This document shows positions 7,028 to 17,681 of a stretch of 51,417 nt of DNA, one piece after another. How positions within the stretch are numbered: position 1 is the first letter of the stretch; the number at the start of each line of letters is the position of its first letter. Location of the stretch: IMG/VR virus record IMGVR_UViG_3300009124_000024, positions 1 to 51,417 of that record, one strand, 5' to 3'. Made by a program: the position numbers and the translations under genes. The stretch is from a virus. Under the pieces are notes generated by a model. It was not told the DNA's origin. It ran no database searches and saw only the letters and a program-made list of their open reading frames with translations.

Positions 7028-7051
7028 GAGTTAAAAGGGTTCTTGTCGTTA

Positions 7052-7065
7052 TATTTATATTTATA
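7052..7065 (-). promoter_or_regulatory. Two overlapping late promoter octamers (TATAAATA twice)
   Basis: On the minus strand TATAAATATAAATA contains two overlapping copies of the late octamer TATAAATA (7058-7065 and 7052-7059), 25-32 nt before the ATG of the 302-aa fibre gene. The upstream copy overlaps the stop codon of the 3523-aa fibre. The two copies are in register for alternative start sites 6 nt apart. Confidence 0.75.
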
Positions 7066-10000
7066 CAACAGACCAGGCGGCACCATCCGAGATAGTGATT
7101 ACTGTATTTGTACCAAGCACCAAAGGACCAACTGACATAGCATTTGTATTTGCAGGTATTGTGATGTTTTCATCAATAGATGATTTATTACATCTAATAA
7201 CTCCGTAAGTATCAAGGAAGAGTCTCTCTCCATTCATTCTGTAAACATTATCATTTCTAGTGAAAGGACCTTGAGGGTCAGTTGGTGGTCTGTAAGTAGT
7301 ACCATTGATGTTGGTAGATCCTTCTACATCAAGAGCATAATCTGGATTTTTCGCTTCGGAGAAATTAATACCAACTTTAGTTGGTCTGTAGATATCTATC
7401 TCGTTGGGAGATTCAGTCCATCTTGAGGTAACAAACTCGGCATTGTTTTGGAATACAAGACCGTTAATGTTAATGTCTCCACCAATATTGAGAGTATAGA
7501 CTCTTTCAATTGGGTTTCCATCTTCGTCTTCTTCCTCAGGATCTGTGCCACCAAATACCGAAGAGTTAATAGCAACTCTATTATTAGTACCTTGAATAGC
7601 AAGAGCAGGAGTTGATTTCCAATCGTTATTAGAATTACTATGATCACCAGCAGTGATCTCAAATACATCATCAGAAGATAGTTGGTTACCAACTCTAAAG
7701 TTGCTAAGATAGTTTCCTGTGCTACCAATTTCTCCACCAGTAGCACCAAGGAATAGCATTGCGGATCCATTATTGGAATCAGCAAGACCAATGCTCATTG
7801 AATCCTTAGCAGTAATTGTAGTCTCAGCAAAAATAGTACCAGTAACGTCTAATTTATATTGAGGATCTGTGTTGTTAATACCAACGTTACCAGTTGGACC
7901 AACTCTAAATTTCTCACTTAGAGTGCCAGATCCAGTGTTACCAGATCCCACAGCAGTGTAAACAACGAAGGATCCACAACCTTCAGATTCAATACCAGTA
8001 AAACCAGCACCACTTGGATCTGTATTACCAACCTGAGCACCAATTCTTACCTGTGGAGTAAAATTCTCGCCAGCATCTTCAAAAGCAAAGTCAATGAAAG
8101 TCTTTTGACCATTGATTGGAGTAATGTTTCCATCTGTTCCATCCGTACCAACATTATTGGTAAGACGTAGCATTGTTGTGCCATCACTTGATCCAGTATT
8201 TGTATACTGGAAAACATCAAGTCTGACAGATGGAATTGTTCCGATACCAACACCATCTGTAGGATCAACAGCTAAAGTATTTGTTCCTACTACAAACTGA
8301 CCATTATCAATAACACTAAGATTGCCATATAGTGTAGTAGCACCAAAAACATCCAATGATTGATCAGAATTACTATCACCAATATCCAAAGGACCAGTTA
8401 GTGTTCCACCAGCAAGTGGTAAGTTATCAGAAGCAAGACCAGTTAGATTTGCTGTAATTACACGAGCATCAAAGTCTCCATTTTCATCTCGCATTACGAG
8501 ACTACGAACAGATACATTCAGATCAGGAGTATTGACATTAAAGTCAGAAACTCCTCCTGTTGTGGTATATGTTGAACCAGTTGCAGATACTGTAATTAAT
8601 GTGTTACCCTCGTTCCAAATTTTGTTCTGACCAATAGTGAATGCATCAGGAGATGCAACAAGAACGTCAAGGTTACCACTACCAACATTAGAACCACCAC
8701 CACTTGCTTTAAATCCAGAGTTGTACCAATTGGTTGGGTCTGGTGGAGGATTATCGGAAGATCTGAACCAAATTTGTGGAGTGGTATCACTTCCAGATTG
8801 CCCGTCACTTCTTCCCATCACCATCAGGGATTCGCCAGCATTACTCTCTAAACGAATAACTTCAATGTTACCGTCTGGCATGTCATCAGCATTTCCATCA
8901 TAAGCAGAAATTGAATAATCACTAAATGGAATTTGAACAGTGTCGTCGCCAAGTTCTACGCCCTTTAAGACATCACCATTTGCGTCAACGGATTCAAAGT
9001 TTCCACCAGTTTCAAGAGAACCAGTGACAATAGCATATAAAGCAGAATAGTCATCAATATTACCTGTTTGAGTAGTATCAACAACATCACCATCAATATT
9101 GTATACGGTAATGTTAGTTACTCTAATTTGACCAGGGTCATTTCCAAGAGCATCAAGAATTTTTACAATTGGTGGGTTGTCAGTAAATGGTGCATTGTCA
9201 AATGCAGCAATAGTAGCAGCAGTTACTTCTGAAATGTAAATGTCATACTTAATACCAGTACCAACACCCTCAAGAACTCTTAGTCTTTGATTGAAGTCTT
9301 TCTTAGTTTGATATGTTGGTAGTCTTCTATCAGCAAGATCTCCGTAGATAAATGTATTAGCATTTTGATACCACTTACCAGTTCTGCTTCTCAAACGATA
9401 AGCATTGGGTCCTGCAATTTCTGAAGAGTTTGCTGGGTCTGTATTGTAGTCATTTCGAGAAGACCAAATTTTGCCCCATGAAGTCCAGTTTTGGTTGGAT
9501 GTAACAGAACCATTACTACCTCTAACATATACGTTGTTTCCATCAGTGAAACCTAACTGAAGAACACCACCATATTGGTTGGTAGTACTAGTACCACCAC
9601 CTCTAATAGAAAGAACAGTGTTATAGTCAGAAGCAGTGCTTTGAGTTACTGTTTGACCAGTCTGAGGATCAAGAATATCTTTTGTTGGGGGATCAAGTAA
9701 TTGGTTAGTAGAGTTTTGTCTAACCGCTACAGTAGCACCAGCTCTAATATCAAATGGCAGTAAATCGGTAGTTAAAGAACCAGTTTGTGATGATAGTGTA
9801 ACTGTGTTACCAGACTCTCCAGTAATATCAATAGTATATTCTCCAGAGAGGTATGCTGGTTTTAGTCTGCCAGCATTAATGTTATCTGCATCTCTATAGT
9901 AAGAACCTTGCTTACCATCAAGAAGGTCAGCATCAAGACCAGAATCAATACCAACATTAAGTTGAACAGATCCATTATCTCCAAGAATAAACTGAGACTT

Positions 10001-13000
10001 TTTGTATCTGGAAACACCAACTGTACCAAACTCATCACTGCTTAGAGTATCTGATGTTGCTCTCTGGACATCAATTGTGATGTCTCCTTCCAGTTTATCT
10101 TCAGTGGTTACTTTAGCTCTTAAAATTAGTCCACTGCCAGCAGTTCCAATTTCAGATGGAGGTAGAACTTGGAAGTCGCCTTGGAATGCTGCACCAGGAT
10201 TAACAACTTTTGCTAAAGTAACAACACCACCAACAACAGTGAGATCCATTAATGCATCTTTAGCACCATTTCCTTGCGTGCCTCCACTAACAAGAATGTT
10301 ATTAAAGACACGAGTTCCAGGATCGCCATCATTGAATCCAGATCCACCATCTTCAATTAAAATCTCAGAAAGGGATCCAACAGTAGTAAGTAAAGACTCA
10401 ATAATGACAGGAGCTTCTGGTCTATTGAATTCTAAAATAGTTCCAGCAGGAATTGTAGATGTTAATCCATCACTTAAAGTAATTCTGACATAGTTTGTAG
10501 TTCCAACAACAATAGAATTAACTTGATCGATTGTTGTTCCTGCTTGAACTCCAGTAGCGCTTGCTAAACTATGACCGACAATAAGAGCATCAGTATTATT
10601 TGTTGAGTTGACCTCAAATAGAATAGTATCAGAAGAAGCATCTTGTGCAGTTGTCAGGAAATATCTATTCTCTACTTTTCTAAGTGATTTTACAACTTTT
10701 TTGTAAGAAGAATCACCAGCAAGGAATGAATCTGAGTTTGCTTCTGATGAATTATCGGATAGAATGTCTGTAGGAATTGGACCATCAACGATGGATCCTG
10801 CAGAAATTGTTCCAGTATTCAAAGACACCCAGTTAGCATCATCAAATGCAGAAGTATTGACAACTCTAACAACGTCTACGGTTTCAGAAGGAACATCACT
10901 GGATTCGATTGTATCTGTATTGACAATCTTAATACTGTTTACAATATCTCCATATAGTCTGCTTTCAATCTGTGCAGTTGCTGTTGCTCCAGATCCACCA
11001 GAAGTATTGGTAAACGAAATAGTTGGTACAGAATTATATCCAACACCACCCTTATAACCAGATGATTCAACAATGTTAATGGCAACAACTTCTCCGCCAG
11101 CAACAACTGCTACAGCAGCTGCAGCAACGTGACCAAGCGAAGTGCCAGTATCTGTAATTACAACTGTTGGAGGGTTTGATGTAGAATAACCTGATCCACC
11201 ACCCCCTTCTGGAATAACAATTTTACTGACAACTCCAGGTCTGTATTCTGTTAGTTGAATCTTACCACCAGAACCACTACCAGTGAAGATGTCATTAACA
11301 GTAAACTGCAGAGAAGTATCTACAGCAATACCCAAGAATAGCGAATCTGTATCAGTATTGAGGATATATGCTTCGCCATCTTCGACAGCAATGTCACCTG
11401 CTCTTACACCCTCAAGAGATAATCTTTCTTGCTCATCTGCAACACTATAAACTTCAATAGGACTTACGGATGGCAGTTGTGATTCAGAAATCAAACCAGT
11501 ATCAGTAAGTTCGACCAGTGCTCCAGGGACTTGGTTTGTGGTAAATCCTTTACCGATGTATTGACCAAGGTTGTTAACAATAAAGTCTCTAACTGCTTTC
11601 TGAGTAGGTAGAGTCTTATCATCAGCATCCGATCCACCAAGTGTGTTCAACTTACTGAAACCAGTAATAGTAACGTCACCGCCACTCAGTTTCAGGAAGT
11701 CAACTTCCGAGATCGAAACTGTACCTTTGAACTGAATGTTACCAGTTCTGTTTTCAATGATAACGAAGTCACCAACTTTAAAGTCGCCAAGTTCATCAGT
11801 ACCAGAAGCATAGACTCTACCATAGTCTTCAGATACCATTTCCTGAGAACCGATCTTGATACCACCGTTCTCTGGCAAAGCATCATAGTCAACACCAGAT
11901 CCCACAAATTCAAACGTGTGAGAAGAAGAGTTAACGATAGATGGTCTATGCAAAGCAATATTCTTACCATCAAGAACCGATGGTGCTACAGGTAGTCCTG
12001 TTAAAGAATCATTCAAATCGATTTCTGATGCTCCTGATCCATCAGAAACTGTAATTTCTGCACGGAAAGGAGGACCTTCTGCAAGAATTTTTACATCAGT
12101 AATTGCATATTCTAAATCTGGATCACCAGTTTCATAACCATCAACCTTGACAATATAGTGCTCAAGTGGAGCTCTTCCTAAATTATCAACAGTGAATACA
12201 GTCAGACCACTAACAGCTTCACTTACAGCATCAATGTATGCTCTTTGATAACCTAAAGTGGACTCATAACCTGCGTCAAATGAATATGGTTCTCTTCTGT
12301 AACCTCTTGCTCTCAGAGCATATGTACCAAAGTTAGATGCTGAGTTGGTAACAGATGCATAACCACCAGACTCAGCAAGAATACCATCTACAGTAAAGAT
12401 ACAGAAGACAGAAACCAACTGAACATAACCATCTTCAATAATCTTATAACCAATACCATTCTTCTCGGAAACAATCGTGAATGCCGCAGCAACCATCGAC
12501 TTACCCTGGTTCGGGAATGTTGCCTTACCTTCTGTAAGACCAGGGAATGGACAGTTAGGTTGCTTAACTTTAGAACCATCGATCAGAGCACCACTACCAC
12601 CAATCTTAGAAATGATAGAAGAGTTCTGTGTATATGGAGATGCTGAGATGATAGGTAGATCATCGTAGATACCACGAATAGTTACAGTATTTCCACTGGC
12701 ATCTCTAAGAACATTATCAGGATAATTGATAATAGAACCAGTTTCAAATAAAGTTCCAGTCGTTCTGGTTGTAGTTCCTGGTTGAACTGCTGTTGGACTT
12801 GAAGGATCTTCAGCAAACTCAAGAATGCCATCAATTAATCCAAATGATGTAGTAAGAGTTTGCTCTACGTTCGCGCAAGGAGCACTACCACCAGAAGGAT
12901 AAGCAGCAACTACATTGGTTCCAGTAACACGCTCAAATTGATGTGTTGATTGTGGGAGGTGCTGAACTGCTCCTGTCGTGGCAGATACAAATGCGTGAGC

Positions 13001-16000
13001 AGTTTGTGGTTCGTGCTTAATCGCATTAGCAGTAGCACTTACAAATGTGTGTGCTGAAGTATCAGAAGAAGATCCAACATTAATAGTGAATGTACCATCT
13101 TGACGCTGTAAAGCATTAGGAGCAAATGATACAAATGTATGTGTAGATTGATCTCTTGGAATTGGTAAACCGCTAATGGCAATAGTATTAGCGTCAACTA
13201 CATCGATAGCAAACCATCTACCGCTTGCATACTCATAAGAGCGTGGATATGTATGCTGTGTAGCATTACCATCTAAATCACATGTGAAGGTGATAGCATT
13301 ATCATCAATCTTGATGTAATCACCCTGACTGAATCCATGACCATTTAGGGTAATGGATAGTGTTCCTCCTTCTGGATTGTATGAAGCACTTGATGGAGTG
13401 TGAGTTGTATTTCCAACAGATGTGATAGCAATTGACTTACCAGCAAATGGATCCTGTCCAGGACGTGGATATGTCTTAGGATCATTAGGATCAGTTAGAC
13501 AAGTAAAGGTAAATGAGTTGTCCTCAAGAACAACACCACGACCAACACCAAGACCATGCTGACCTACAGTGACTGTCATGTCACCCGTAGTAGGATCATA
13601 TGTAGCAGCAGTTGGTGTGAAATACTTGTTAGGACCAGAAGCACCTACGTTAACTGTAATAGTGTCTTCTGTAGCTGATTTGATCTTCAGTGATCTACCA
13701 GCAAAAGGATCAATGCCAGGACGTGGATATGTCTTCTGAGCATCATTATCATCCATATTGCAGGTGAAGGTGAAGCTGTTATCAGCAAGAACAATTCCTT
13801 CTCCCGAAGTCAATCCATGACCTTCACCAAGTGTAATTACAAAATCACCTGTAGCAGGATCGTATGTAGCAGCAGTTGGCGTCCATGACTGATCAGAACC
13901 AGAAGCACCTACATTAACGGTAATAGTATTAGTAGTTACAGAAGTAATTGGTAAAAGTTGTGTAGCAGCTGGTTGATCAGATTCTGGTAGATAATGCTCG
14001 GACCTGTAGTTGTCCATAGCACATGTGAACACAAACGATTCAATTTCAAGTCTGATTGATTCGTTTGTTGTTACTCCATGAGGAGCAGCAAATGTCATTA
14101 CGAAATCGCCAGTAGCAGGATCGTAAGTAGCATCAGTTGGAGTCAGTTGTGCCGTGGGGGTGCCATTAGCATCAACTAAAATCGTAGTGTCAGTAAACTG
14201 AGGGATGATTGTATAGTCAGCAGTTACAGCAGTTCCAGTTGCCGTCTTCCAGTTCCTCATTGCCTGGATAGACAAATCTCTTACTTTCTGGAAAGCATAT
14301 CTGGTAGCACCAAGTTCTGACGCTGGAACACCAGTTAAGGAAGTTCCCGAATAATACAACTCAGCTGCGTTTACAGCACCATAGTTTCCACCTAAAACTA
14401 AATCTCTAAGTACACCACTCAGAATATAATTAATATCTCTACGGCACTTGCGTTCATCAATGTTGTTGAGAGCAAGAGAAGGATATCTAACTACTGCTTT
14501 ATTGTATGCTTCGTCTGCAATATGATGTCTGTTTCTTGAGATCAAATAAGCAGCATCAAGGTAAGTTCCAGACGCATCATTAGCAAGAACATCTACAAAC
14601 AGATATGATAGAGTATCAATTGCTGCAGCTACGTTAGCACAAGCAGGAGATGCGGTATCATCAATAACCGTATCATCAATATACTTGGTTAATGTTGTGT
14701 ATTGTTCGACGTATACTGGATCTGCGGGAGTTCCATTGCCAGTACGCCATTTTCTCATAGCATACGTTGCTAACTCTCTGGCATACTCAATAGCTCTTAC
14801 AGTTTGAGTAATTTCATAGTCAACATATTCAATTTGACCAGCATCAATGTATCTCTTAGCAGCATTAATAATGTTGTAGTTGCTTCCAAATTCTAAGTCT
14901 TGGATTAGAGCATTAAGGAAGTGACCAACGTCTCTACGGCATTTAGAATCGCTTACAGGGATGTTAAAACTTGGATAGGTCTTCTCCGTTACAACACCAT
15001 CGATGGTGCATTGTACGACCATACCAGCGAGTTGAATGGTATCATCTTCACTAAAAACAGGAGACGCATCGATTGTAATAGTTGCTTCGCCTGTAGTATC
15101 ATAATCGTAATCAAATCCAGTAACATTATACGTATTAATACCAAACGTTACTGTACCACCACTGACATAAGTGTGAGCAAATCTTGAAGTTCCGAGATAG
15201 ATCTTGAAGTCATTTCCTCCACCAGCACCAATGTCATATGGGAAGAAATATTCTTGCTTAAATTGATCGTTGATTCTACCTACAACTTCATCAGCAATAA
15301 ACTCAATGTTATTTCTGATCTGTAAACAAGCATCCTGATATCTTCTTGCTAATGGTTGAGCAAGAGGGAACTTGTTAGGAGAGTTGAGTAGTGATAAAGT
15401 AACAGATCTTGTGTATGTCTTTACAGATGCTACTGCGCCATAATCAGCAGGATCGTAATCTTCATATGATCCATCTCCTGGGTCAGTTGCATATGGAGCA
15501 TACTTCTTGGGAATAACAAATCTTCTTGCACGACCATCAGCATCTTCAATGACCTTATAGATTCTCTGCTTACCATTTAAGAAGTCAATAGCTGGTGGCA
15601 GACCTTCAATTAGTACCTCATCACCTTCCTTGAAGTCGTGAGTATTGAGAGCACCGTCAAGTTGGTTTGTATAGAATACAATACCTCCCAAATCTTCAGC
15701 ATTACCATAAATTTCACTCTGGAAACCATCAGTAAATGTTCCTTGCAGAGTGAAGTCAATTCTTGGAATAGGAAGTCCAACAACAGTGTTTGGATTATCA
15801 CCTTCAAACACAACTTCACCTTCTGGTGTGGTTGAGTTTACTTCTCTGGCATTGAAACTATATGCATTACGAACATAAGTCAATCCAACCGTACCATTGG
15901 TATCAACACCTTGATTGTGCGTAGGGGCGGATGTACCAGAAGTTCCAGCAGTAGTTACTTCATAAACATAAGCAGTTAGAGATTGATCTCCAAGGACAGC

Positions 16001-17632
16001 ATCGGTCCAAACAAAATCTCCTAATGCATATGCTCTTTCTGGTTTCCACTTGGTTGTTCCAGAACCACCATAGAAGAATGTTTCAGCATTATTGAAAGTA
16101 TCACCAGAAGTTCTGACGATATTTTTTAAAGAACCTGTCTGATAAGCATTAGGATTTCCTTGTTCATCTGTAGATGCTGGATCATCGATATCAAAAGTAA
16201 CCCCACCAATAACACCAGTTGCTCTGGAGTTTACACCAAAAATTTCAATACCTGCAACCAGTTGATTTAAACCAGCAAGGTTAAAATCAAACAATGCAGA
16301 GAAAGATTCATTTCCAAAGAATTGATGACCTACTGGGAAGTTAGTTCCGAAGTCTCCATTAGCAGCAATATCATAAGATAATCTTTGCTTGTCATCAAAG
16401 ACCATAGCAAAGTCCCATGTACCAATAGATCCACCATCAGCATTGACTTTATCTTGATAAGTTACGCCAATAACATAGTTCTTATCACCAAACTTGAAAA
16501 TGTGTTTTCCAGTATTGTTTGGACGAATAATAACCAGACGAAGGTTATCACCAACAATAGAAGCATCTGGCGGAATCGAAATTGGGTTATCTTCTAAGTA
16601 TTCGCCACCAGCAATAATAATAGATTCTTTAACACCAGGAGTCTGCCATGCCAACTGACATGCTTTTTTAATTGTTCTAACTGGGTTAACTGGTGAACGA
16701 CCATCGTTGGTGTTGTCACCAATCTGTTCAGAAACATAGATACGACCACCAACGTCATTTGTTGCGAGGTTCAGAACATATTCTGTGGTAGCAACTTTAT
16801 CAGATCTATCTCCAAGTAAAGGAGTGATTGATCTTGGGAATACGCCAGACTCACCACTTTCTCCATAAAAAGGAAGACTTGGTGAATTGACCCTATAACC
16901 AATATGCTTCATACGGACTTCGCCGTTCAACTCAGTTCCATCGGTATGGAAAGGTGGCAAATTGGATGTAACACCACTATTCAGTGCTTGATAAATATTG
17001 GTTCCATTAAAATAATATTGATCTTTATCAATTTTAGTGTTAGTGGGGAACTGTGTTCCAGTTCCATTTGCCCAAGTTTTTAAATCGACAGCACGAACTT
17101 TAATGTCTGGAGTAACCAGATTATTAATGTCAAGATTTAGAATGTTTGCTGTATCAGAAATAATAGAGGTGGATGTTCTGATAGCACCATTAACATCAAG
17201 TTCAAATTCAATAGTATCAAGTGCTGATTCAGCAGTACCACCACTACCGCCACCACCTTCGATTGTTATGCTTGGAGGAGATGCATAACCATCGCCAGGA
17301 TTATCAATACCAATAGAAGTAATTCTACCAAAAGAATCAGTTTCTGCAGAAGCAGTAGCTTGTATACCACCTGTTAATGTGGGAGGACTAATATTGACAC
17401 TTGGATTTGTGGTATATCCAATACCAGGAGTTAAAACTTTGATAGAATCAATACGCCTTCCAGTTCTGTTAATACCTACTCTGGGTAGATTAGAGTCTAC
17501 ATCAATTTTTGCTTGGAAGATTTCTCTTTCTTCTGTACCAGAACCAGCTCTAATTCTTACCGAACCGCTACCGATAATAGTAGAATCAACGCCTCTTAGT
17601 TGCTCTCTGTCAGAATTTAACTGAAAACTCAT
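7061..17632 (-). CDS. Giant tail fibre / virion structural protein, 3523 aa
   Basis: This is the largest ORF in the window. Reading from the N-terminus: two 'GIGYTTNPSVNI / GDGYASPPSITI' repeats (about residues 70-130); a putative right-handed beta-helix segment near 295-360 (DGRSPVNPVRTIKKACQLA, then PPDASIVGDNL); three related helical blocks near 767, 897 and 1064, two beginning with KCRRD; four tandem ~85-residue repeats near 1150-1500, each with 'TYDPxTG ... FTC ... YPR'; short HTFVSA repeats; a TLPTQKAVRDFIVNNLG block near 2010; and a RRLPTYQTKKDFNQRL block near 2770. The C-terminus ends in a beta-prism-like tail (NTNAMSVGPLVLGTN). These features suit a long multi-segment fibre. The ORF is intact and starts 50 nt after the 171-aa gene. 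Confidence 0.88.
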   Translation of the reverse strand: MSFQLNSDREQLRGVDSTIIGSGSVRIRAGSGTEEREIFQAKIDVDSNLPRVGINRTGRRIDSIKVLTPGIGYTTNPSVNISPPTLTGGIQATASAETDSFGRITSIGIDNPGDGYASPPSITIEGGGGSGGTAESALDTIEFELDVNGAIRTSTSIISDTANILNLDINNLVTPDIKVRAVDLKTWANGTGTQFPTNTKIDKDQYYFNGTNIYQALNSGVTSNLPPFHTDGTELNGEVRMKHIGYRVNSPSLPFYGESGESGVFPRSITPLLGDRSDKVATTEYVLNLATNDVGGRIYVSEQIGDNTNDGRSPVNPVRTIKKACQLAWQTPGVKESIIIAGGEYLEDNPISIPPDASIVGDNLRLVIIRPNNTGKHIFKFGDKNYVIGVTYQDKVNADGGSIGTWDFAMVFDDKQRLSYDIAANGDFGTNFPVGHQFFGNESFSALFDFNLAGLNQLVAGIEIFGVNSRATGVIGGVTFDIDDPASTDEQGNPNAYQTGSLKNIVRTSGDTFNNAETFFYGGSGTTKWKPERAYALGDFVWTDAVLGDQSLTAYVYEVTTAGTSGTSAPTHNQGVDTNGTVGLTYVRNAYSFNAREVNSTTPEGEVVFEGDNPNTVVGLPIPRIDFTLQGTFTDGFQSEIYGNAEDLGGIVFYTNQLDGALNTHDFKEGDEVLIEGLPPAIDFLNGKQRIYKVIEDADGRARRFVIPKKYAPYATDPGDGSYEDYDPADYGAVASVKTYTRSVTLSLLNSPNKFPLAQPLARRYQDACLQIRNNIEFIADEVVGRINDQFKQEYFFPYDIGAGGGNDFKIYLGTSRFAHTYVSGGTVTFGINTYNVTGFDYDYDTTGEATITIDASPVFSEDDTIQLAGMVVQCTIDGVVTEKTYPSFNIPVSDSKCRRDVGHFLNALIQDLEFGSNYNIINAAKRYIDAGQIEYVDYEITQTVRAIEYARELATYAMRKWRTGNGTPADPVYVEQYTTLTKYIDDTVIDDTASPACANVAAAIDTLSYLFVDVLANDASGTYLDAAYLISRNRHHIADEAYNKAVVRYPSLALNNIDERKCRRDINYILSGVLRDLVLGGNYGAVNAAELYYSGTSLTGVPASELGATRYAFQKVRDLSIQAMRNWKTATGTAVTADYTIIPQFTDTTILVDANGTPTAQLTPTDATYDPATGDFVMTFAAPHGVTTNESIRLEIESFVFTCAMDNYRSEHYLPESDQPAATQLLPITSVTTNTITVNVGASGSDQSWTPTAATYDPATGDFVITLGEGHGLTSGEGIVLADNSFTFTCNMDDNDAQKTYPRPGIDPFAGRSLKIKSATEDTITVNVGASGPNKYFTPTAATYDPTTGDMTVTVGQHGLGVGRGVVLEDNSFTFTCLTDPNDPKTYPRPGQDPFAGKSIAITSVGNTTHTPSSASYNPEGGTLSITLNGHGFSQGDYIKIDDNAITFTCDLDGNATQHTYPRSYEYASGRWFAIDVVDANTIAISGLPIPRDQSTHTFVSFAPNALQRQDGTFTINVGSSSDTSAHTFVSATANAIKHEPQTAHAFVSATTGAVQHLPQSTHQFERVTGTNVVAAYPSGGSAPCANVEQTLTTSFGLIDGILEFAEDPSSPTAVQPGTTTRTTGTLFETGSIINYPDNVLRDASGNTVTIRGIYDDLPIISASPYTQNSSIISKIGGSGALIDGSKVKQPNCPFPGLTEGKATFPNQGKSMVAAAFTIVSEKNGIGYKIIEDGYVQLVSVFCIFTVDGILAESGGYASVTNSASNFGTYALRARGYRREPYSFDAGYESTLGYQRAYIDAVSEAVSGLTVFTVDNLGRAPLEHYIVKVDGYETGDPDLEYAITDVKILAEGPPFRAEITVSDGSGASEIDLNDSLTGLPVAPSVLDGKNIALHRPSIVNSSSHTFEFVGSGVDYDALPENGGIKIGSQEMVSEDYGRVYASGTDELGDFKVGDFVIIENRTGNIQFKGTVSISEVDFLKLSGGDVTITGFSKLNTLGGSDADDKTLPTQKAVRDFIVNNLGQYIGKGFTTNQVPGALVELTDTGLISESQLPSVSPIEVYSVADEQERLSLEGVRAGDIAVEDGEAYILNTDTDSLFLGIAVDTSLQFTVNDIFTGSGSGGKIQLTEYRPGVVSKIVIPEGGGGSGYSTSNPPTVVITDTGTSLGHVAAAAVAVVAGGEVVAINIVESSGYKGGVGYNSVPTISFTNTSGGSGATATAQIESRLYGDIVNSIKIVNTDTIESSDVPSETVDVVRVVNTSAFDDANWVSLNTGTISAGSIVDGPIPTDILSDNSSEANSDSFLAGDSSYKKVVKSLRKVENRYFLTTAQDASSDTILFEVNSTNNTDALIVGHSLASATGVQAGTTIDQVNSIVVGTTNYVRITLSDGLTSTIPAGTILEFNRPEAPVIIESLLTTVGSLSEILIEDGGSGFNDGDPGTRVFNNILVSGGTQGNGAKDALMDLTVVGGVVTLAKVVNPGAAFQGDFQVLPPSEIGTAGSGLILRAKVTTEDKLEGDITIDVQRATSDTLSSDEFGTVGVSRYKKSQFILGDNGSVQLNVGIDSGLDADLLDGKQGSYYRDADNINAGRLKPAYLSGEYTIDITGESGNTVTLSSQTGSLTTDLLPFDIRAGATVAVRQNSTNQLLDPPTKDILDPQTGQTVTQSTASDYNTVLSIRGGGTSTTNQYGGVLQLGFTDGNNVYVRGSNGSVTSNQNWTSWGKIWSSRNDYNTDPANSSEIAGPNAYRLRSRTGKWYQNANTFIYGDLADRRLPTYQTKKDFNQRLRVLEGVGTGIKYDIYISEVTAATIAAFDNAPFTDNPPIVKILDALGNDPGQIRVTNITVYNIDGDVVDTTQTGNIDDYSALYAIVTGSLETGGNFESVDANGDVLKGVELGDDTVQIPFSDYSISAYDGNADDMPDGNIEVIRLESNAGESLMVMGRSDGQSGSDTTPQIWFRSSDNPPPDPTNWYNSGFKASGGGSNVGSGNLDVLVASPDAFTIGQNKIWNEGNTLITVSATGSTYTTTGGVSDFNVNTPDLNVSVRSLVMRDENGDFDARVITANLTGLASDNLPLAGGTLTGPLDIGDSNSDQSLDVFGATTLYGNLSVIDNGQFVVGTNTLAVDPTDGVGIGTIPSVRLDVFQYTNTGSSDGTTMLRLTNNVGTDGTDGNITPINGQKTFIDFAFEDAGENFTPQVRIGAQVGNTDPSGAGFTGIESEGCGSFVVYTAVGSGNTGSGTLSEKFRVGPTGNVGINNTDPQYKLDVTGTIFAETTITAKDSMSIGLADSNNGSAMLFLGATGGEIGSTGNYLSNFRVGNQLSSDDVFEITAGDHSNSNNDWKSTPALAIQGTNNRVAINSSVFGGTDPEEEDEDGNPIERVYTLNIGGDININGLVFQNNAEFVTSRWTESPNEIDIYRPTKVGINFSEAKNPDYALDVEGSTNINGTTYRPPTDPQGPFTRNDNVYRMNGERLFLDTYGVIRCNKSSIDENITIPANTNAMSVGPLVLGTNTVITISDGAAWSVV
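13130..14180 (-). repeat. Four tandem coding repeats of about 230-275 bp in the giant fibre
   Basis: The translated repeats share the order 'TPTAATYDPATGDF', a GHGL/HGV turn, 'FTFTC' plus Asp, and 'YPRPG' followed by an 'ITSVxxxTITVNVGASG' strand. Comparable positions fall near 13228, 13455, 13709 and 13985, so the units differ in length. The first and last copies are the most diverged. Boundaries are approximate and set from the protein, not from nucleotide alignment. Confidence 0.75.
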
Positions 17633-17681
17633 GTTACCGTCCAGCCTCTGCCGATAGTTTTATTCTCCTTTCTATTTAGCA

